64,000 nt of DNA. Origin: Aureivirga marina (GTDB lineage Bacteria > Bacteroidota > Bacteroidia > Flavobacteriales > Flavobacteriaceae). The notes beneath the pieces were generated by a model, which worked only from the letters and a program-made list of their open reading frames with translations, had not been told where the DNA came from and did no database searches. The stretch is taken from the NCBI RefSeq assembly GCF_015767265.1, contig NZ_JADPIB010000005.1, positions 310,001 to 374,000 on the forward strand, in the 5' to 3' direction. Position 1 is the stretch's first letter. Every line of letters starts with the position of its first letter. Of the stretch, positions 42,193-51,745 are shown piece after piece. The position numbers were made by a program, and so were the translations under genes.

Positions 42193-45100
42193 TTATCTAA
42201 TTACTAATTTTTCTCTATACTGTCCACCTTTTCTTGTGATAAATTGAACTGTATAAACACCTTTTGCAAGATTAGAAACTTGTAATTTTTGAATATCTTC
42301 TTTTGTTTCTTTATGAACTACTTTCCCAGTAACATCAAAAATAACAACCTGATCTACAATTGTATTTGTATTAATTGTTACCTCATCAATAGCAGGGTTT
42401 GGATATAATTCAAAATAAGATTTGTAATCGAAATCTGAAACATCTAAATCATCCACAACTTGAACGATAAATTGACAAGAACTTGCATTTCCATAAGCAT
42501 CAACAACCTCAACAGTAACTGCATGATATCCTAATCCGAAAACAGTTCCAGCAGCTGGAGTTTGAGTTTTCGTAACACCTTCACAGTTGTCTAAAATTTC
42601 AACACTTTCCGTTAAATCAATTAAAGTATATGTAACACCATCTTCAGCTAAGATATTTTGTGTCTCAGGACAAACGATATTTGGTGCAACTGTATCTGTA
42701 ATTTCAACATTAAAACTACAAGTTGAAACATTATCATTAATATCTGTAACAGTTAAAGTTACTTGTGTATTTTCAGAAATAACTGTTCCAGCTATTGGCT
42801 CTTGAACAATTGTAAAATCTGAATTACAATTATCTACGATATCAAAATTATGAATTGTAGTATAATCAGGAATTGTGTAGTCACATTCGTTTTCTAAATC
42901 AATTACTTGATCTGTCATACAATTTTGAATTATTGGAGCTTCTGTATCTTCAATAATTACTGTTTGAATTGCTGTACTTGAATTCCCATTAGAATCTACA
43001 AAAGTCCATTCGATTTCATGTGTTCCAGGAGTATTGAAAGTCAAGCTTTCTTGATCATGAGTTACAGTTACTAATCCACCACATAAATCTGGTGCATAAG
43101 GAATTTGAGTAACAGTAAATTCACATTGTGCATTTGTAACAGGAATAACAGGAATCATAGGACCTTCTGTATCTTCAATAATAATTGTTTGGTCAACAGA
43201 AGTTGTATTTCCATTTTCATCTTCAAAAGTCCAAGTTATTATATATGTACCAACTTCTGAAATATCTAAATCATCTGTTGTAGTTCCTTCTACTTCACCA
43301 GAACAATTATCCATTGCTACAGGAGTTTCAATATTCACTCCACAACTAATATTTTGAGGCTCTAAGTCTGAAATTTGAGGTGCTTCATTATCATCTACAA
43401 GATTCACCGTTTGAACTGCTTCCACACTATTTCCACTAGCATCAGTAAAAGTCCATGTAATTTGATATTCTCCATTTCCTGTGAAAGTTAAATCATCTGA
43501 AGTTTCTCCTGTAATCACACCAGAACAATTATCAGTTGTAGTTGGTGCATTTTCCATTGTATAAGAACAAGAAGTAGTGATCGGTTCTAAAGTAGGAATA
43601 ATTGGAGCTTCATTATCAGTAATTGTAATTGTTTGAGTAGATTGTACTACTGCTCCACTTACATCTGTGAAATTCCAAACAACTTCATACGTTCCAACAC
43701 TTGTAAATTCCGTATCATCTGTTGTTGTTCCAGTAACAGTTCCATCACAACCTTCAGTTGTTGGGTTTGTTGTAAATGTATAAGAACAATTTGCATTAAT
43801 AGGAGCTAATGTTGGAGCCGTTAAAGGCGTTCCTGTAATTATAATTGTTTGTACAGATTGATATTCGTTTCCATCTCCGATATCAAAATACCAAGTTATT
43901 GTATATTCTCCTGGAGAATGGAAATCAGTTGTATCATCTGGTGTAACACCTGTTATTGTTCCAACACATCCATCTTCAACAACTGGAGCTTCTACTGCAT
44001 CTAAAAAGCAATTTGCTTCTATTGTTTCTAAAGTTGGAGCAGTAAATTCTTCCACAGTAATAATAACTGTTTGAACAGACTCTACAATATTTCCATTTCC
44101 ATCATCAAATGTCCATGTGATTGTATGAGTTCCTGCTGTATCAAAAGATGTCGCATCAGAAGTTTCTCCTGTAATATCTCCTGCACAAGAACCAACAATT
44201 ACTGGTGCTTCTTCTACTGTATATGAACAATTTGCATTAATAGTTTCTAAAACTGGAGCAACAAAATCACCTTCACCATTAATTGTAATTTCTTGAATTA
44301 CTTCTTTTGTATTTCCATTTCCATCATCAAATGTCCAAGTGATAGAATAATCTCCAACTTCTGTAAAAGATAAATCATCTGTTGTTGTTCCTGTAATTTC
44401 ACCAGCACATTCATCAATAGCAATTGGCATTTCTGTAATTGTTAAAGAACAATTTGCAACAATTGGATCTAAATCTTGTTCTTCTGGAGCTTCAGTATCT
44501 TGAATAATAATTAATTGTACAGCTTGAACAGAATTACCAATTCCATCTTCGAATGTCCATGTTACTTCATGAGCTCCAAGATCTGTAAAAGAAGTTTCAT
44601 CTGTTGTTGTTCCTGTAATATCTCCTGCACATCCATCTACAACTACTGGAAATTCTTCAAACTCATAAGAACATTCCGCTGTAATTGGTGCTAAAGTTGG
44701 CGCAGTTAAATCTCCTGTTCCATTTTCAATTGTAACAGTTTGTGTTTGTTGTACACTGTTTCCATTTCCATCATCAAATGTCCAAGTAATAGTGTGTTCT
44801 CCAACAATATTATATGTTAAAGGATTTGTTGTTGTTCCTGTAATTTCTCCAGCACAGTTATCTGTCGTTGTTGGCATTTCAGTAAATGTATAAGAACAAC
44901 TTGCTGTTATTGGTGCTAAAGTTGGAATTACTGGATCTGTTGTATCTTGAATTACAATTGTTTGTGATTGTTCAACAGAATTTCCATTTCCATCATCAAA
45001 AATCCAAGTAATATAATATGTTCCAGCTGTGTTGAAAGTAGTATTATCAGTAGTTTCTCCTGTAATTGTTCCAGCACAATTATCTGTTGTAGTTGGATTT

Positions 45101-47544
45101 GTTACAACTGTATATTCACATTCCGCAGTAATTATTTCTAGAGAAGGAATTGTAGGATTTGTATTATCTTCAATAATAATTTCTTGAACTACAGAAAAAG
45201 TTGTTCCAGAAGTTTCTTCAAAATTCCAAGTAATTTGATGTGTTCCTGCACTTGTAAAGTTCGTATTATCTGTAGTTGTCCCTGTTACTGTTTCTCCTCC
45301 AACTGTTGTAATTGTTGGTGGAGTAGTATAATTATACGAACATTCAGCTGTAATTGGATCTAAAGAATAATTTGGAATTGCAGTTTCAACATCTGTAATA
45401 TTTTTATAAACATCCGTATATGGCGTTGTAACACTATTAGCATACGTACTTCCTACAATAATTAAATCATTTAATCCATTTCCATCAATATCTTCAACAA
45501 CTAATTTACTAGTATTTACTTCGTTTAAAATAGAACTTGATACATAATAAAATTTACCATCAATATTAGCATAAAGCTTCGTAAATGTAATATTTGAACT
45601 ATTTCCCGTACTTGCATATCCTGTGATGATTAAATCTAAATCACCATCATTATCAAAATCTTTTAAAGCAGAATCACCTCTTGAAGCATTTACAACATGC
45701 GCTTGCTCATCTTCTACTAAAGTTCCTGTTCCATTATTTTTTAAAACAATCGTTTTACTTAAATAAGCAGAAGGGACATAACCGAAAACAATTACATCTA
45801 AATCATTATCATTATCAATATCTCCTACAGAAATATTTGATCTAAACATTCCTTCCCAAGATTCAGCTTCCGTAAATACTTCTGAACCATTATTTTTATA
45901 AAGCTTTGTAACTTTAATTGTCGCTCCATTTAAATCTTGATTAGTCTCTCCAGAAATTACAGCATCCATATCATTATCTCCATCAACATCTAAAAATGCA
46001 ATTTCACCAAACCCTACATTAGGTAAATTTGTATTTTCGATTAAAGTAAATTCTCCTGAACCGTTATTTCTATATAATCCAGTAAAGTTTGTATTTGCAA
46101 ATTGATTGTATTTTCCTGTTAAAACAATGTCTAAATCATTATCTCCATCAATATCAACTAACTCTGTACTTCCTTCAAAAACATTTACAAATTCTGGTTG
46201 TGTTGCAGCTTCACTAAATGTTCCTGCTCCATCATTTAAGTAAAGTTTTGCGGTTAAAATTCCATTTGAAATTCCTGAAACAACCAAATCTAAATCGTTA
46301 TCTCCATCAACATCTCCAAAATCTGCTGTTCCTCTTCGAAAAGCAGGAATATTATTTGAAGTATCTTCTGTAAATGTTCCAACTCCATTATTTTTATAAA
46401 TCTTAGAAACAGTTGTTTCATTTGCTAATCTTCCTGCAACAAATAAATCAATATCTCCATCTCCATCAATATCTCCACTTGTAATTAATCCTTGAGAAAC
46501 ATCCACAATACCAGAAGCCATTTCTTCTAAAATAATTGGTGTAGGTGTTTCTACATCATCCGAAATATTATCTACGTCTAAAGTTGCTAATCCGTTTGTT
46601 GCTTCCCAAAAATTATAGTTTCCTGCAATTCCATTATCTCCATTTCTTCCAAATCTTTCTACATGTCCATCATAAACATCCCATTCTTCGTCTGTCAATG
46701 GCGTATCTGTTAAGACTATGGTAAGCAATTTAAACTCTTTTTGAGAAGTCTGATAATCAGGAACTCTAGCTCCATGTTCTGCTACAATTGTTGCTCCATT
46801 ATGCGTTACTCTAGTAGCAGCTGTAAACGTATCTGTTCCATTTGGATTATACTGTAAATTTGTAATTCCTGTAAAAGCATCGAAATCTTCTACATCAGAA
46901 GCTGGAATTAATCCCATTAAATAAAGTTCTAAATCAGTAAATGGAACCGAATTTCCACCATTTGCATTCAAACCAAAACTTCCTACAGTATAGCTGTTAT
47001 TTCCATTTTCAACTAGTGTGCTTTGTTTAAAACCTCCTAATTGTCCTTTTCCACTTCCTCCAGTATATCCCCAGTGACCTGGAACATCTGTTGTAAGAAT
47101 ATAATTTCCCCAATTATGCATCAATTCGTGTAAAGCAGGTCCATTTTGAATACTACTTTTTGAACTTAATTGCATAATTGCTTGTAATTTTCCGTTTGAT
47201 CCATGATTTCCTGAATTATCATAGATATTAGAGCCAATTCCTTGAATGTCGTTTGAAACTCCAATTAATTTTCCATAGTAATTTAATGTAGAGGGTACAT
47301 TATCTTCGTTTAAAACGTAAAAAATAAAATCAAAGTCATCTCCAAATTTTTGATATAAATCTTGGGTTAAAGCATATCTTTTGGTGTTATCTCCAAAATC
47401 ATCATTTGCTTTCCAACTTTGGTATTCTTCTGGGGTCATTTGTAGTGAAGCAACACGATTATTCGGATGCACCACAATAGTATGCGTTTGCGCTACTGCT
47501 ACGTAGACAAATAGCATAAAAAAAACGAGGGTAATTTTTTTCAT
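42193..47544 (-). CDS. Giant T9SS protein: zincin-like head, VCBS/FG-GAP propeller, Ig-like repeats
   Basis: Protein of 1783 residues. Signal peptide ends about residue 18. Residues 20-340 hold a metallopeptidase-like region with HELMH at 139-143. Residues about 350-730 contain FG-GAP/VCBS units with the calcium-binding pattern D-x-D-x-D-x-D-L-D (for example DVDGDNDLDLVVSG). From about 733 there are about eleven Ig-like repeats of roughly 80 residues, each with ECSY/NCSY near its start and TWTFDDGNGNS near its end, followed by two HYR-type domains. Residues about 1708-1783 are the T9SS sorting domain. A cell-surface adhesin or protease is likely. Confidence 0.88.
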   Translation of the reverse strand: MKKITLVFFMLFVYVAVAQTHTIVVHPNNRVASLQMTPEEYQSWKANDDFGDNTKRYALTQDLYQKFGDDFDFIFYVLNEDNVPSTLNYYGKLIGVSNDIQGIGSNIYDNSGNHGSNGKLQAIMQLSSKSSIQNGPALHELMHNWGNYILTTDVPGHWGYTGGSGKGQLGGFKQSTLVENGNNSYTVGSFGLNANGGNSVPFTDLELYLMGLIPASDVEDFDAFTGITNLQYNPNGTDTFTAATRVTHNGATIVAEHGARVPDYQTSQKEFKLLTIVLTDTPLTDEEWDVYDGHVERFGRNGDNGIAGNYNFWEATNGLATLDVDNISDDVETPTPIILEEMASGIVDVSQGLITSGDIDGDGDIDLFVAGRLANETTVSKIYKNNGVGTFTEDTSNNIPAFRRGTADFGDVDGDNDLDLVVSGISNGILTAKLYLNDGAGTFSEAATQPEFVNVFEGSTELVDIDGDNDLDIVLTGKYNQFANTNFTGLYRNNGSGEFTLIENTNLPNVGFGEIAFLDVDGDNDMDAVISGETNQDLNGATIKVTKLYKNNGSEVFTEAESWEGMFRSNISVGDIDNDNDLDVIVFGYVPSAYLSKTIVLKNNGTGTLVEDEQAHVVNASRGDSALKDFDNDGDLDLIITGYASTGNSSNITFTKLYANIDGKFYYVSSSILNEVNTSKLVVEDIDGNGLNDLIIVGSTYANSVTTPYTDVYKNITDVETAIPNYSLDPITAECSYNYTTPPTITTVGGETVTGTTTDNTNFTSAGTHQITWNFEETSGTTFSVVQEIIIEDNTNPTIPSLEIITAECEYTVVTNPTTTDNCAGTITGETTDNTTFNTAGTYYITWIFDDGNGNSVEQSQTIVIQDTTDPVIPTLAPITASCSYTFTEMPTTTDNCAGEITGTTTNPLTYNIVGEHTITWTFDDGNGNSVQQTQTVTIENGTGDLTAPTLAPITAECSYEFEEFPVVVDGCAGDITGTTTDETSFTDLGAHEVTWTFEDGIGNSVQAVQLIIIQDTEAPEEQDLDPIVANCSLTITEMPIAIDECAGEITGTTTDDLSFTEVGDYSITWTFDDGNGNTKEVIQEITINGEGDFVAPVLETINANCSYTVEEAPVIVGSCAGDITGETSDATSFDTAGTHTITWTFDDGNGNIVESVQTVIITVEEFTAPTLETIEANCFLDAVEAPVVEDGCVGTITGVTPDDTTDFHSPGEYTITWYFDIGDGNEYQSVQTIIITGTPLTAPTLAPINANCSYTFTTNPTTEGCDGTVTGTTTDDTEFTSVGTYEVVWNFTDVSGAVVQSTQTITITDNEAPIIPTLEPITTSCSYTMENAPTTTDNCSGVITGETSDDLTFTGNGEYQITWTFTDASGNSVEAVQTVNLVDDNEAPQISDLEPQNISCGVNIETPVAMDNCSGEVEGTTTDDLDISEVGTYIITWTFEDENGNTTSVDQTIIIEDTEGPMIPVIPVTNAQCEFTVTQIPYAPDLCGGLVTVTHDQESLTFNTPGTHEIEWTFVDSNGNSSTAIQTVIIEDTEAPIIQNCMTDQVIDLENECDYTIPDYTTIHNFDIVDNCNSDFTIVQEPIAGTVISENTQVTLTVTDINDNVSTCSFNVEITDTVAPNIVCPETQNILAEDGVTYTLIDLTESVEILDNCEGVTKTQTPAAGTVFGLGYHAVTVEVVDAYGNASSCQFIVQVVDDLDVSDFDYKSYFELYPNPAIDEVTINTNTIVDQVVIFDVTGKVVHKETKEDIQKLQVSNLAKGVYTVQFITRKGGQYREKLVIR

Positions 47545-47903
47545 AAAAAATTTAGAAATAATTATAATTTTAAGTTAAAATGACAAAATAAATAAATTTT
47601 AAATAAAAATATGCACATTACAATTTTATTTTATCAAAATTCAAATATCTTTTATTAAAGTATTTAGAATCCCTCTTCAAAATTCTAGGTGAATTCTGTT
47701 AAAAATCCTTAAAATTTTATTTTTATATAAAAAGTTGATTATTAAATTTCATATTATTATGATTATTCCAATTCTTCTTACAGTTATTTAGTCTTAATAA
47801 AAATCATACCTTTTTATTTATTTTAAAAATAAAACATCAAAAAAGGCTGAATTCTCTCAAATTCAACCTTTACATTACTAAAACAGCTTGCCATTTCAAT
47901 AAA
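47545..47903. other. Intergenic gap with a terminator-like hairpin
   Basis: No gene seen. AAAGG-c-TGAATT (47842-47853) and AATTCA-a-CCTTT (47860-47871) form a hairpin that on the minus strand is followed by six Ts; it is the likely terminator of the 47904-49444 operon. No perfect promoter element for the 1783-residue protein was found. Confidence 0.6.
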
Positions 47904-48545
47904 TCAAACCTCCTTTATATATTTTCCTACCTGAAAATTCTCTTGTTTTATCAATCGAAAATATTGCAATGTTTTCAAAATTAATTTCAATGATTTTTTC
48001 ACTTTATTTCCTGCTTTTTTAAAATTCTCTTCAGAATCCCAAATAAAAAATAACACATTTTTATCCTGATGCATCGCTTTAAATTCCTGATCTAAAATAT
48101 ATCCTTGATGATTTCTAAACGTAGAAAGAAATTCATTTTTCTTCTGAGGAAATATTTTTCTTTTCGAAGCTTTAATTGTTCTTACAGCAAATTCTATAAC
48201 ATATTTTTCTTGTTGTAAACTTTTAAAATCAAAAAGAGCATCATTTTCTGGATGAATTAAATAGGAACCTAAAACGGAAAAACTTGAAGTATAATTTTGA
48301 AAAATTGGTGAAAATTGTAATTGACTTTCTAATTTCTTTTTTTCTTCCAAACTTTTCCAAGTAATTACTTCTACATATACATTTTTCGATTGCTTTTTAG
48401 GAAAAGAAAAAAACGATTTAAATAAACTAAAATTCAATGCTTCATACAATTCTTTTCTTTCTTCCATAAAATGTTTTCTCTTCTTTAAAAAACTTGATGA
48501 ATCTTCTTTTAATTTGATAAATTTTAACTCAATTAGTTGCATCAC
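47904..48545 (-). CDS. Hypothetical protein with two ferredoxin-like (ABM-type) halves
   Basis: Protein of 213 residues, no signal peptide. Two halves (about 1-100 and 105-213) each have the beta-alpha-beta pattern of dimeric alpha/beta-barrel (antibiotic-biosynthesis-monooxygenase-like) proteins: QLIELKFIKL ... VYVEVITWKSLEE and YVIEFAVRTIK ... VLFFIWDSEENF. This assignment is inference from pattern only. Its start overlaps the end of doxX by 4 bases, and it is the last gene of the MerR-adjacent yceI-doxX operon, which suggests a role in the same stress response. Confidence 0.7.
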   Translation of the reverse strand: MMQLIELKFIKLKEDSSSFLKKRKHFMEERKELYEALNFSLFKSFFSFPKKQSKNVYVEVITWKSLEEKKKLESQLQFSPIFQNYTSSFSVLGSYLIHPENDALFDFKSLQQEKYVIEFAVRTIKASKRKIFPQKKNEFLSTFRNHQGYILDQEFKAMHQDKNVLFFIWDSEENFKKAGNKVKKSLKLILKTLQYFRLIKQENFQVGKYIKEV

Positions 48546-48910
48546 TTTACCTTTTTATAATCCATTTTCTTTTCAAAAACATAACTAATCAACATCAAAA
48601 CTAACATCAAAATAGGTCCAAATGTTTCTCCATCATTTTTCATAAAATGCGCTAAAGCTGAGAGTAACAAATTAAATGTAAATCCAGCATACGCCCATTC
48701 TTTAAGCAAAGGAAACTTCTTTTGTAAAATCGCAATAATTCCTAAAAACTTCGCAATCGCCAACGGATAAACTAAATAAGCAGGAAAACCTAAACTCTCG
48801 AAAGACAATGTAATTTCAGTATAATTCATAAAATACATTGCTACAGCACTTAAAATTCCTAAAGAAAATAATCCAGTAAAAACCCAATAAATAATTTTAT
48901 TTCTTTTCAT
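48542..48910 (-). CDS. DoxX family membrane protein
   Basis: Protein of 122 residues with four hydrophobic helices (about 8-28, 42-62, 72-90, 98-116). The segments YLVYPLAIAKFLGIIAILQKK and WAYAGFTFNLLLSALAHFMKNDG are typical of DoxX-like (DUF417/SURF4-type) proteins. The family is linked to thiol and quinone redox stress. It lies 3 bases after yceI and overlaps the following gene. Confidence 0.88.
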   Translation of the reverse strand: MKRNKIIYWVFTGLFSLGILSAVAMYFMNYTEITLSFESLGFPAYLVYPLAIAKFLGIIAILQKKFPLLKEWAYAGFTFNLLLSALAHFMKNDGETFGPILMLVLMLISYVFEKKMDYKKVK

Positions 48911-48913
48911 GAT

Positions 48914-49444
48914 TTATGATTTTAGTTTACACAAAACTTTTGTTATTTCTACTGTTTTCCCAACCATAAATCCACCTTTTGGTCCAACTCCAAAGTCTGT
49001 TCTTTTTATAGAAAAATTTCCTATTATTTCATTTGATTCTGAATTAAAAGTGAAAGGAATTTCTACTTCTTTTTTTCTATTTTTAATCTGTAATATTCCT
49101 TTTGCAATAAATTTTCCATTAAATTTTTCAATAGTTTTAGATGTAAAACAAATATTTGGAAAGTTTTCAATATCAAAAAAATCTTCCTTCTTTAAATGCT
49201 TATCTCTTCCTTTGTTTTTGGTTTGAATCGTTGCGACTTCAAGACAAATATTAATTCTCGAATTTTCAATGTTTTTTTCATCTAAAAAAACTTCTCCTGT
49301 CATTCCAGAAATTGTTCCTTTTACAGAATTAATTCCCATATTAGAAATTTTAAATTCAACTAAAGACTCTTCTGTAACAACATTCTGTGAAAACAGAAAA
49401 TTAGGAATCGTTAAAAACAATGTTAATAGATATATTAATCTCAT
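48914..49444 (-). CDS. YceI family periplasmic lipid-binding protein
   Basis: Protein of 176 residues. The signal peptide ends at PNFLFSQ (about residue 20). The lipocalin-like YceI fold is shown by SLVEFKISNMGINSVKGTISG at the N-terminus, LKKEDFFDIENFPNICFTS in the middle and FSIKRTDFGVGPKGGFMVG near the end. YceI proteins bind long-chain isoprenoids or amides in the periplasm. First gene of an operon with doxX and an ABM-like gene, divergent from merR. The promoter between them carries a dyad in the -7/-33 spacer. Confidence 0.92.
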   Translation of the reverse strand: MRLIYLLTLFLTIPNFLFSQNVVTEESLVEFKISNMGINSVKGTISGMTGEVFLDEKNIENSRINICLEVATIQTKNKGRDKHLKKEDFFDIENFPNICFTSKTIEKFNGKFIAKGILQIKNRKKEVEIPFTFNSESNEIIGNFSIKRTDFGVGPKGGFMVGKTVEITKVLCKLKS

Positions 49445-49463
49445 AAATGGTTATTTTTTAATT

Positions 49464-49505
49464 TACATTTGCAAAGATAAACCATGGACTATAGTCAATA
49501 GTCAA
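49464..49505. promoter_or_regulatory. Divergent yceI/merR promoter region with MerR-type operator
   Basis: Back-to-back -7 elements: plus-strand TACATTTG (49464-49471, toward merR) and minus-strand TATCTTTG (49479-49472, toward yceI), both perfect. A perfect palindrome GACTATAGTC lies at 49487-49496 and a direct repeat TAGTCAA-TAGTCAA at 49492-49505, inside the region between the yceI -7 box and its likely -33. MerR proteins act at such spacer dyads by distorting the DNA. Confidence 0.6.
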
Positions 49506-49549
49506 ATGATTTTTCAACTTTTTTTAATCTTTTTTAAAATTTAACATTT

Positions 49550-49954
49550 ATGAAAATTGGACAACTTGCAAAAATCACAGGCGTATCAAGGGATACAGTG
49601 AGATTGTATGAGAAAATGGGATTGGTTAAAAATGTTTCTCAACCTTATGAATACAATAATTATAAAGAATATGGAGATGAAAATGTAGAACGAATTAAAT
49701 TAGTTTTAGACATGAAAAAACATGGATTAAAACTTTCTGAATGTAAAGAAATTCTTGATAATCTGGAAAATCATGAAAACGATACAGAATTTCGTAAAAA
49801 ATTTCTTACACAAAAAATTGAAGAATTAGATAAAAAAATCAAAGAATTAAATGCTTTAAAAAAGACGTTTGAAACTTTTTTAGAAAACGATGGAGAATGT
49901 GATAAACAAGAAGAAATTATGAAAGTAAAAATCACAACAAAAGAAGAAAAATAA
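49550..49954 (+). CDS. MerR family transcriptional regulator
   Basis: Protein of 134 residues. The N-terminal winged helix begins MKIGQLAKITGVSRDTVRLYEKMGLV, followed by the dimerisation coiled coil (about 75-115). The C-terminus has one Cys (GECDKQEE) and lacks the paired-Cys metal or SoxR-type cluster motif, so the signal is unknown. It is divergent from the yceI-doxX operon with a dyad between them, which makes these genes its likely target. Confidence 0.92.
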   Translation: MKIGQLAKITGVSRDTVRLYEKMGLVKNVSQPYEYNNYKEYGDENVERIKLVLDMKKHGLKLSECKEILDNLENHENDTEFRKKFLTQKIEELDKKIKELNALKKTFETFLENDGECDKQEEIMKVKITTKEEK

Positions 49955-49985
49955 AAGGATACAATTTGCATCCTTTCTATATTTT

Positions 49986-51410
49986 TCAACACATTATTTC
50001 GCTCAAAAGTACTTCATCATTATCTAAAAATGCAAAAAGTTTTTTTCGAAAAGCGCCTTTTTTATTTAATAATGTTTTCGCCATTTTATCTATTGAAATG
50101 ATTGTTAAAATTGTTTGAATATAGGCTTCAATCAAATCGTCAATTCCTAAACCAAGCGAATTAAAATCTTTTTGATCCATCAATAATAAACGTGAAGTAT
50201 CCGAATCCCATTTATTTTCATCTAATTTTATCGAAAGATTCGTTCCCAAAACTTTCCAACTATCTTCTGGCAAATCTTTTTCCAAAGGAGTTCTCGCTCT
50301 TCTCGCATATAAAGCACCTGGGGCAAATCCTTTCGGAGAAGAATAAACCATCATTCTTAAATCTGCAATAAAAATATTTCCTTTCTTATTTGGCATTGTT
50401 CCAATATGAAAAAATTTTCCATGTTGGCTTGTCGAACTCCAATTATAATGTCCAATTAAACTTTGTACAATAAATTGATCATAAGAATGCTCTAAATCCA
50501 TGAAATTTTGCAATTCCTTTTCACTTGTAATCGTATAAACTCCTTGTCCTGCATTGGAATATGGATTTTTAATTACAGCTTTTCCACCAAATTTCTGAAT
50601 CCAAAGAGGAATTTCTAGTTTATTAACATCTTTAATTGTCTCTGGCACATTTATTTTTAAACCCGATTCTGCAATTTCAGCATTAAAAATTTCGTATGCC
50701 TTATTTGCTAAAAGTTTATTTCTTCCACCAGCCAAACAAACCAAAGTAGAATTATAAATAAATGTTTTAGAAGTTGTCGGAATTCGATTCCAAGGTTTTT
50801 GTGTTACATAACGAAAAGCTGCTCTAATTGGAATTTTCTCATCATTTTGTTCTAAAATCATCACTTTATTTTCAAAAGTGATATAACTTTCTTCCTTATT
50901 AAAATGTGGAATTAAATAAACTTTTTCTCCAGTTAAATCAGCAATTGTCGAAGCATAACCAGTAACTTCCATATAGTTTTTATCATAAATTACCGCCAAT
51001 GCTCCTTTTGGTAATCTTTTATTTTTTAAAGCTGGAAGAAATGATTTCTTAATCAAAGCTTTATATCCACGATGTTCATTAGATTCATTACTATTTGGCA
51101 TTGATTTTTGACCAGAAGGACACGAATTTGTTTCTAAAACAACCATTTTTCGATTTCCCATTTCGGTCGTTACATAAAACAAATCTGAACCTCCCCAAAA
51201 GAAATGTTTACACTGATATTTTAATAATTCTAGAAGTTTTTCTTTGCTAACTTGCGGATTCAAATGACAAAATCGTTCTGCAATTCTATCATGTTCCATA
51301 TTGAAAAAATGCCCAATCATTCGATGCAATTGCGCATTTAAAGCTTTTGGATAAAAATGGTTTTCAGCTTCAAAGCTATTTGGTTCTATAATCTCTATTT
51401 TCCTAGTCAT
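49986..51410 (-). CDS. ATP-grasp-like protein of unknown substrate
   Basis: Protein of 474 residues, cytosolic. The segments VVLETNSCPSGQKSMP (about 90), TFIYNSTLVCLAGGRNKLLANKAYE (about 215) and GGKAVIKNPYSNAGQGVYTI (about 270) resemble the lid and ATP-binding parts of ATP-grasp enzymes, including the Lys that binds ATP and a glycine-rich loop. FIADLRMMVYSS may be the region before the metal-binding residues. No family name can be fixed, and no peptide, cofactor or RiPP gene lies next to it. It is convergent with merR, 30 bases apart. Confidence 0.6.
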   Translation of the reverse strand: MTRKIEIIEPNSFEAENHFYPKALNAQLHRMIGHFFNMEHDRIAERFCHLNPQVSKEKLLELLKYQCKHFFWGGSDLFYVTTEMGNRKMVVLETNSCPSGQKSMPNSNESNEHRGYKALIKKSFLPALKNKRLPKGALAVIYDKNYMEVTGYASTIADLTGEKVYLIPHFNKEESYITFENKVMILEQNDEKIPIRAAFRYVTQKPWNRIPTTSKTFIYNSTLVCLAGGRNKLLANKAYEIFNAEIAESGLKINVPETIKDVNKLEIPLWIQKFGGKAVIKNPYSNAGQGVYTITSEKELQNFMDLEHSYDQFIVQSLIGHYNWSSTSQHGKFFHIGTMPNKKGNIFIADLRMMVYSSPKGFAPGALYARRARTPLEKDLPEDSWKVLGTNLSIKLDENKWDSDTSRLLLMDQKDFNSLGLGIDDLIEAYIQTILTIISIDKMAKTLLNKKGAFRKKLFAFLDNDEVLLSEIMC

Positions 51411-51745
51411 TTTACACTCTATCTAAAGTGATGAAACAATTAATTGATTTAAAATGCTTTTTTTAACCTTTTGAAGATAAATCCAAATATTTAAATTTCA
51501 GTTATTTATTTTATAATTTTTCATGTAGAAACTGTTATTTTTTTGAAGTAAAAAAGTGAATTTCTTTAGTATTTAAGAAAAAGTGGAAATTTCTATAATT
51601 AAAATAAGTTTTGGTTATTTATTAATATATAATACAGGAATTAAAAATTAAAAAAACATATTGGATTTTATATTTATAAAAAGCGTCTTTTACTCTTAAT
51701 TATTATTGTATCTTTGAGAAGAATTCATAACATTTTAAAATTATC
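51411..51745 (+). promoter_or_regulatory. Gap with promoter of the metallo-beta-lactamase gene
   Basis: 335 bases without a gene. TATCTTTG at 51709-51716 is a perfect -7 element 30 bases before the bla start; its -33 is weak. No operator or attenuator was recognised, and nothing else is seen in the gap. Confidence 0.55.

Noticed and set aside
42950-45400. Regularly spaced similar DNA units that could look like a CRISPR or tandem repeat array
   Set aside because: They are the coding repeats of the Ig-like domains; units are about 240 bases, in frame, and without fixed short repeats and spacers.
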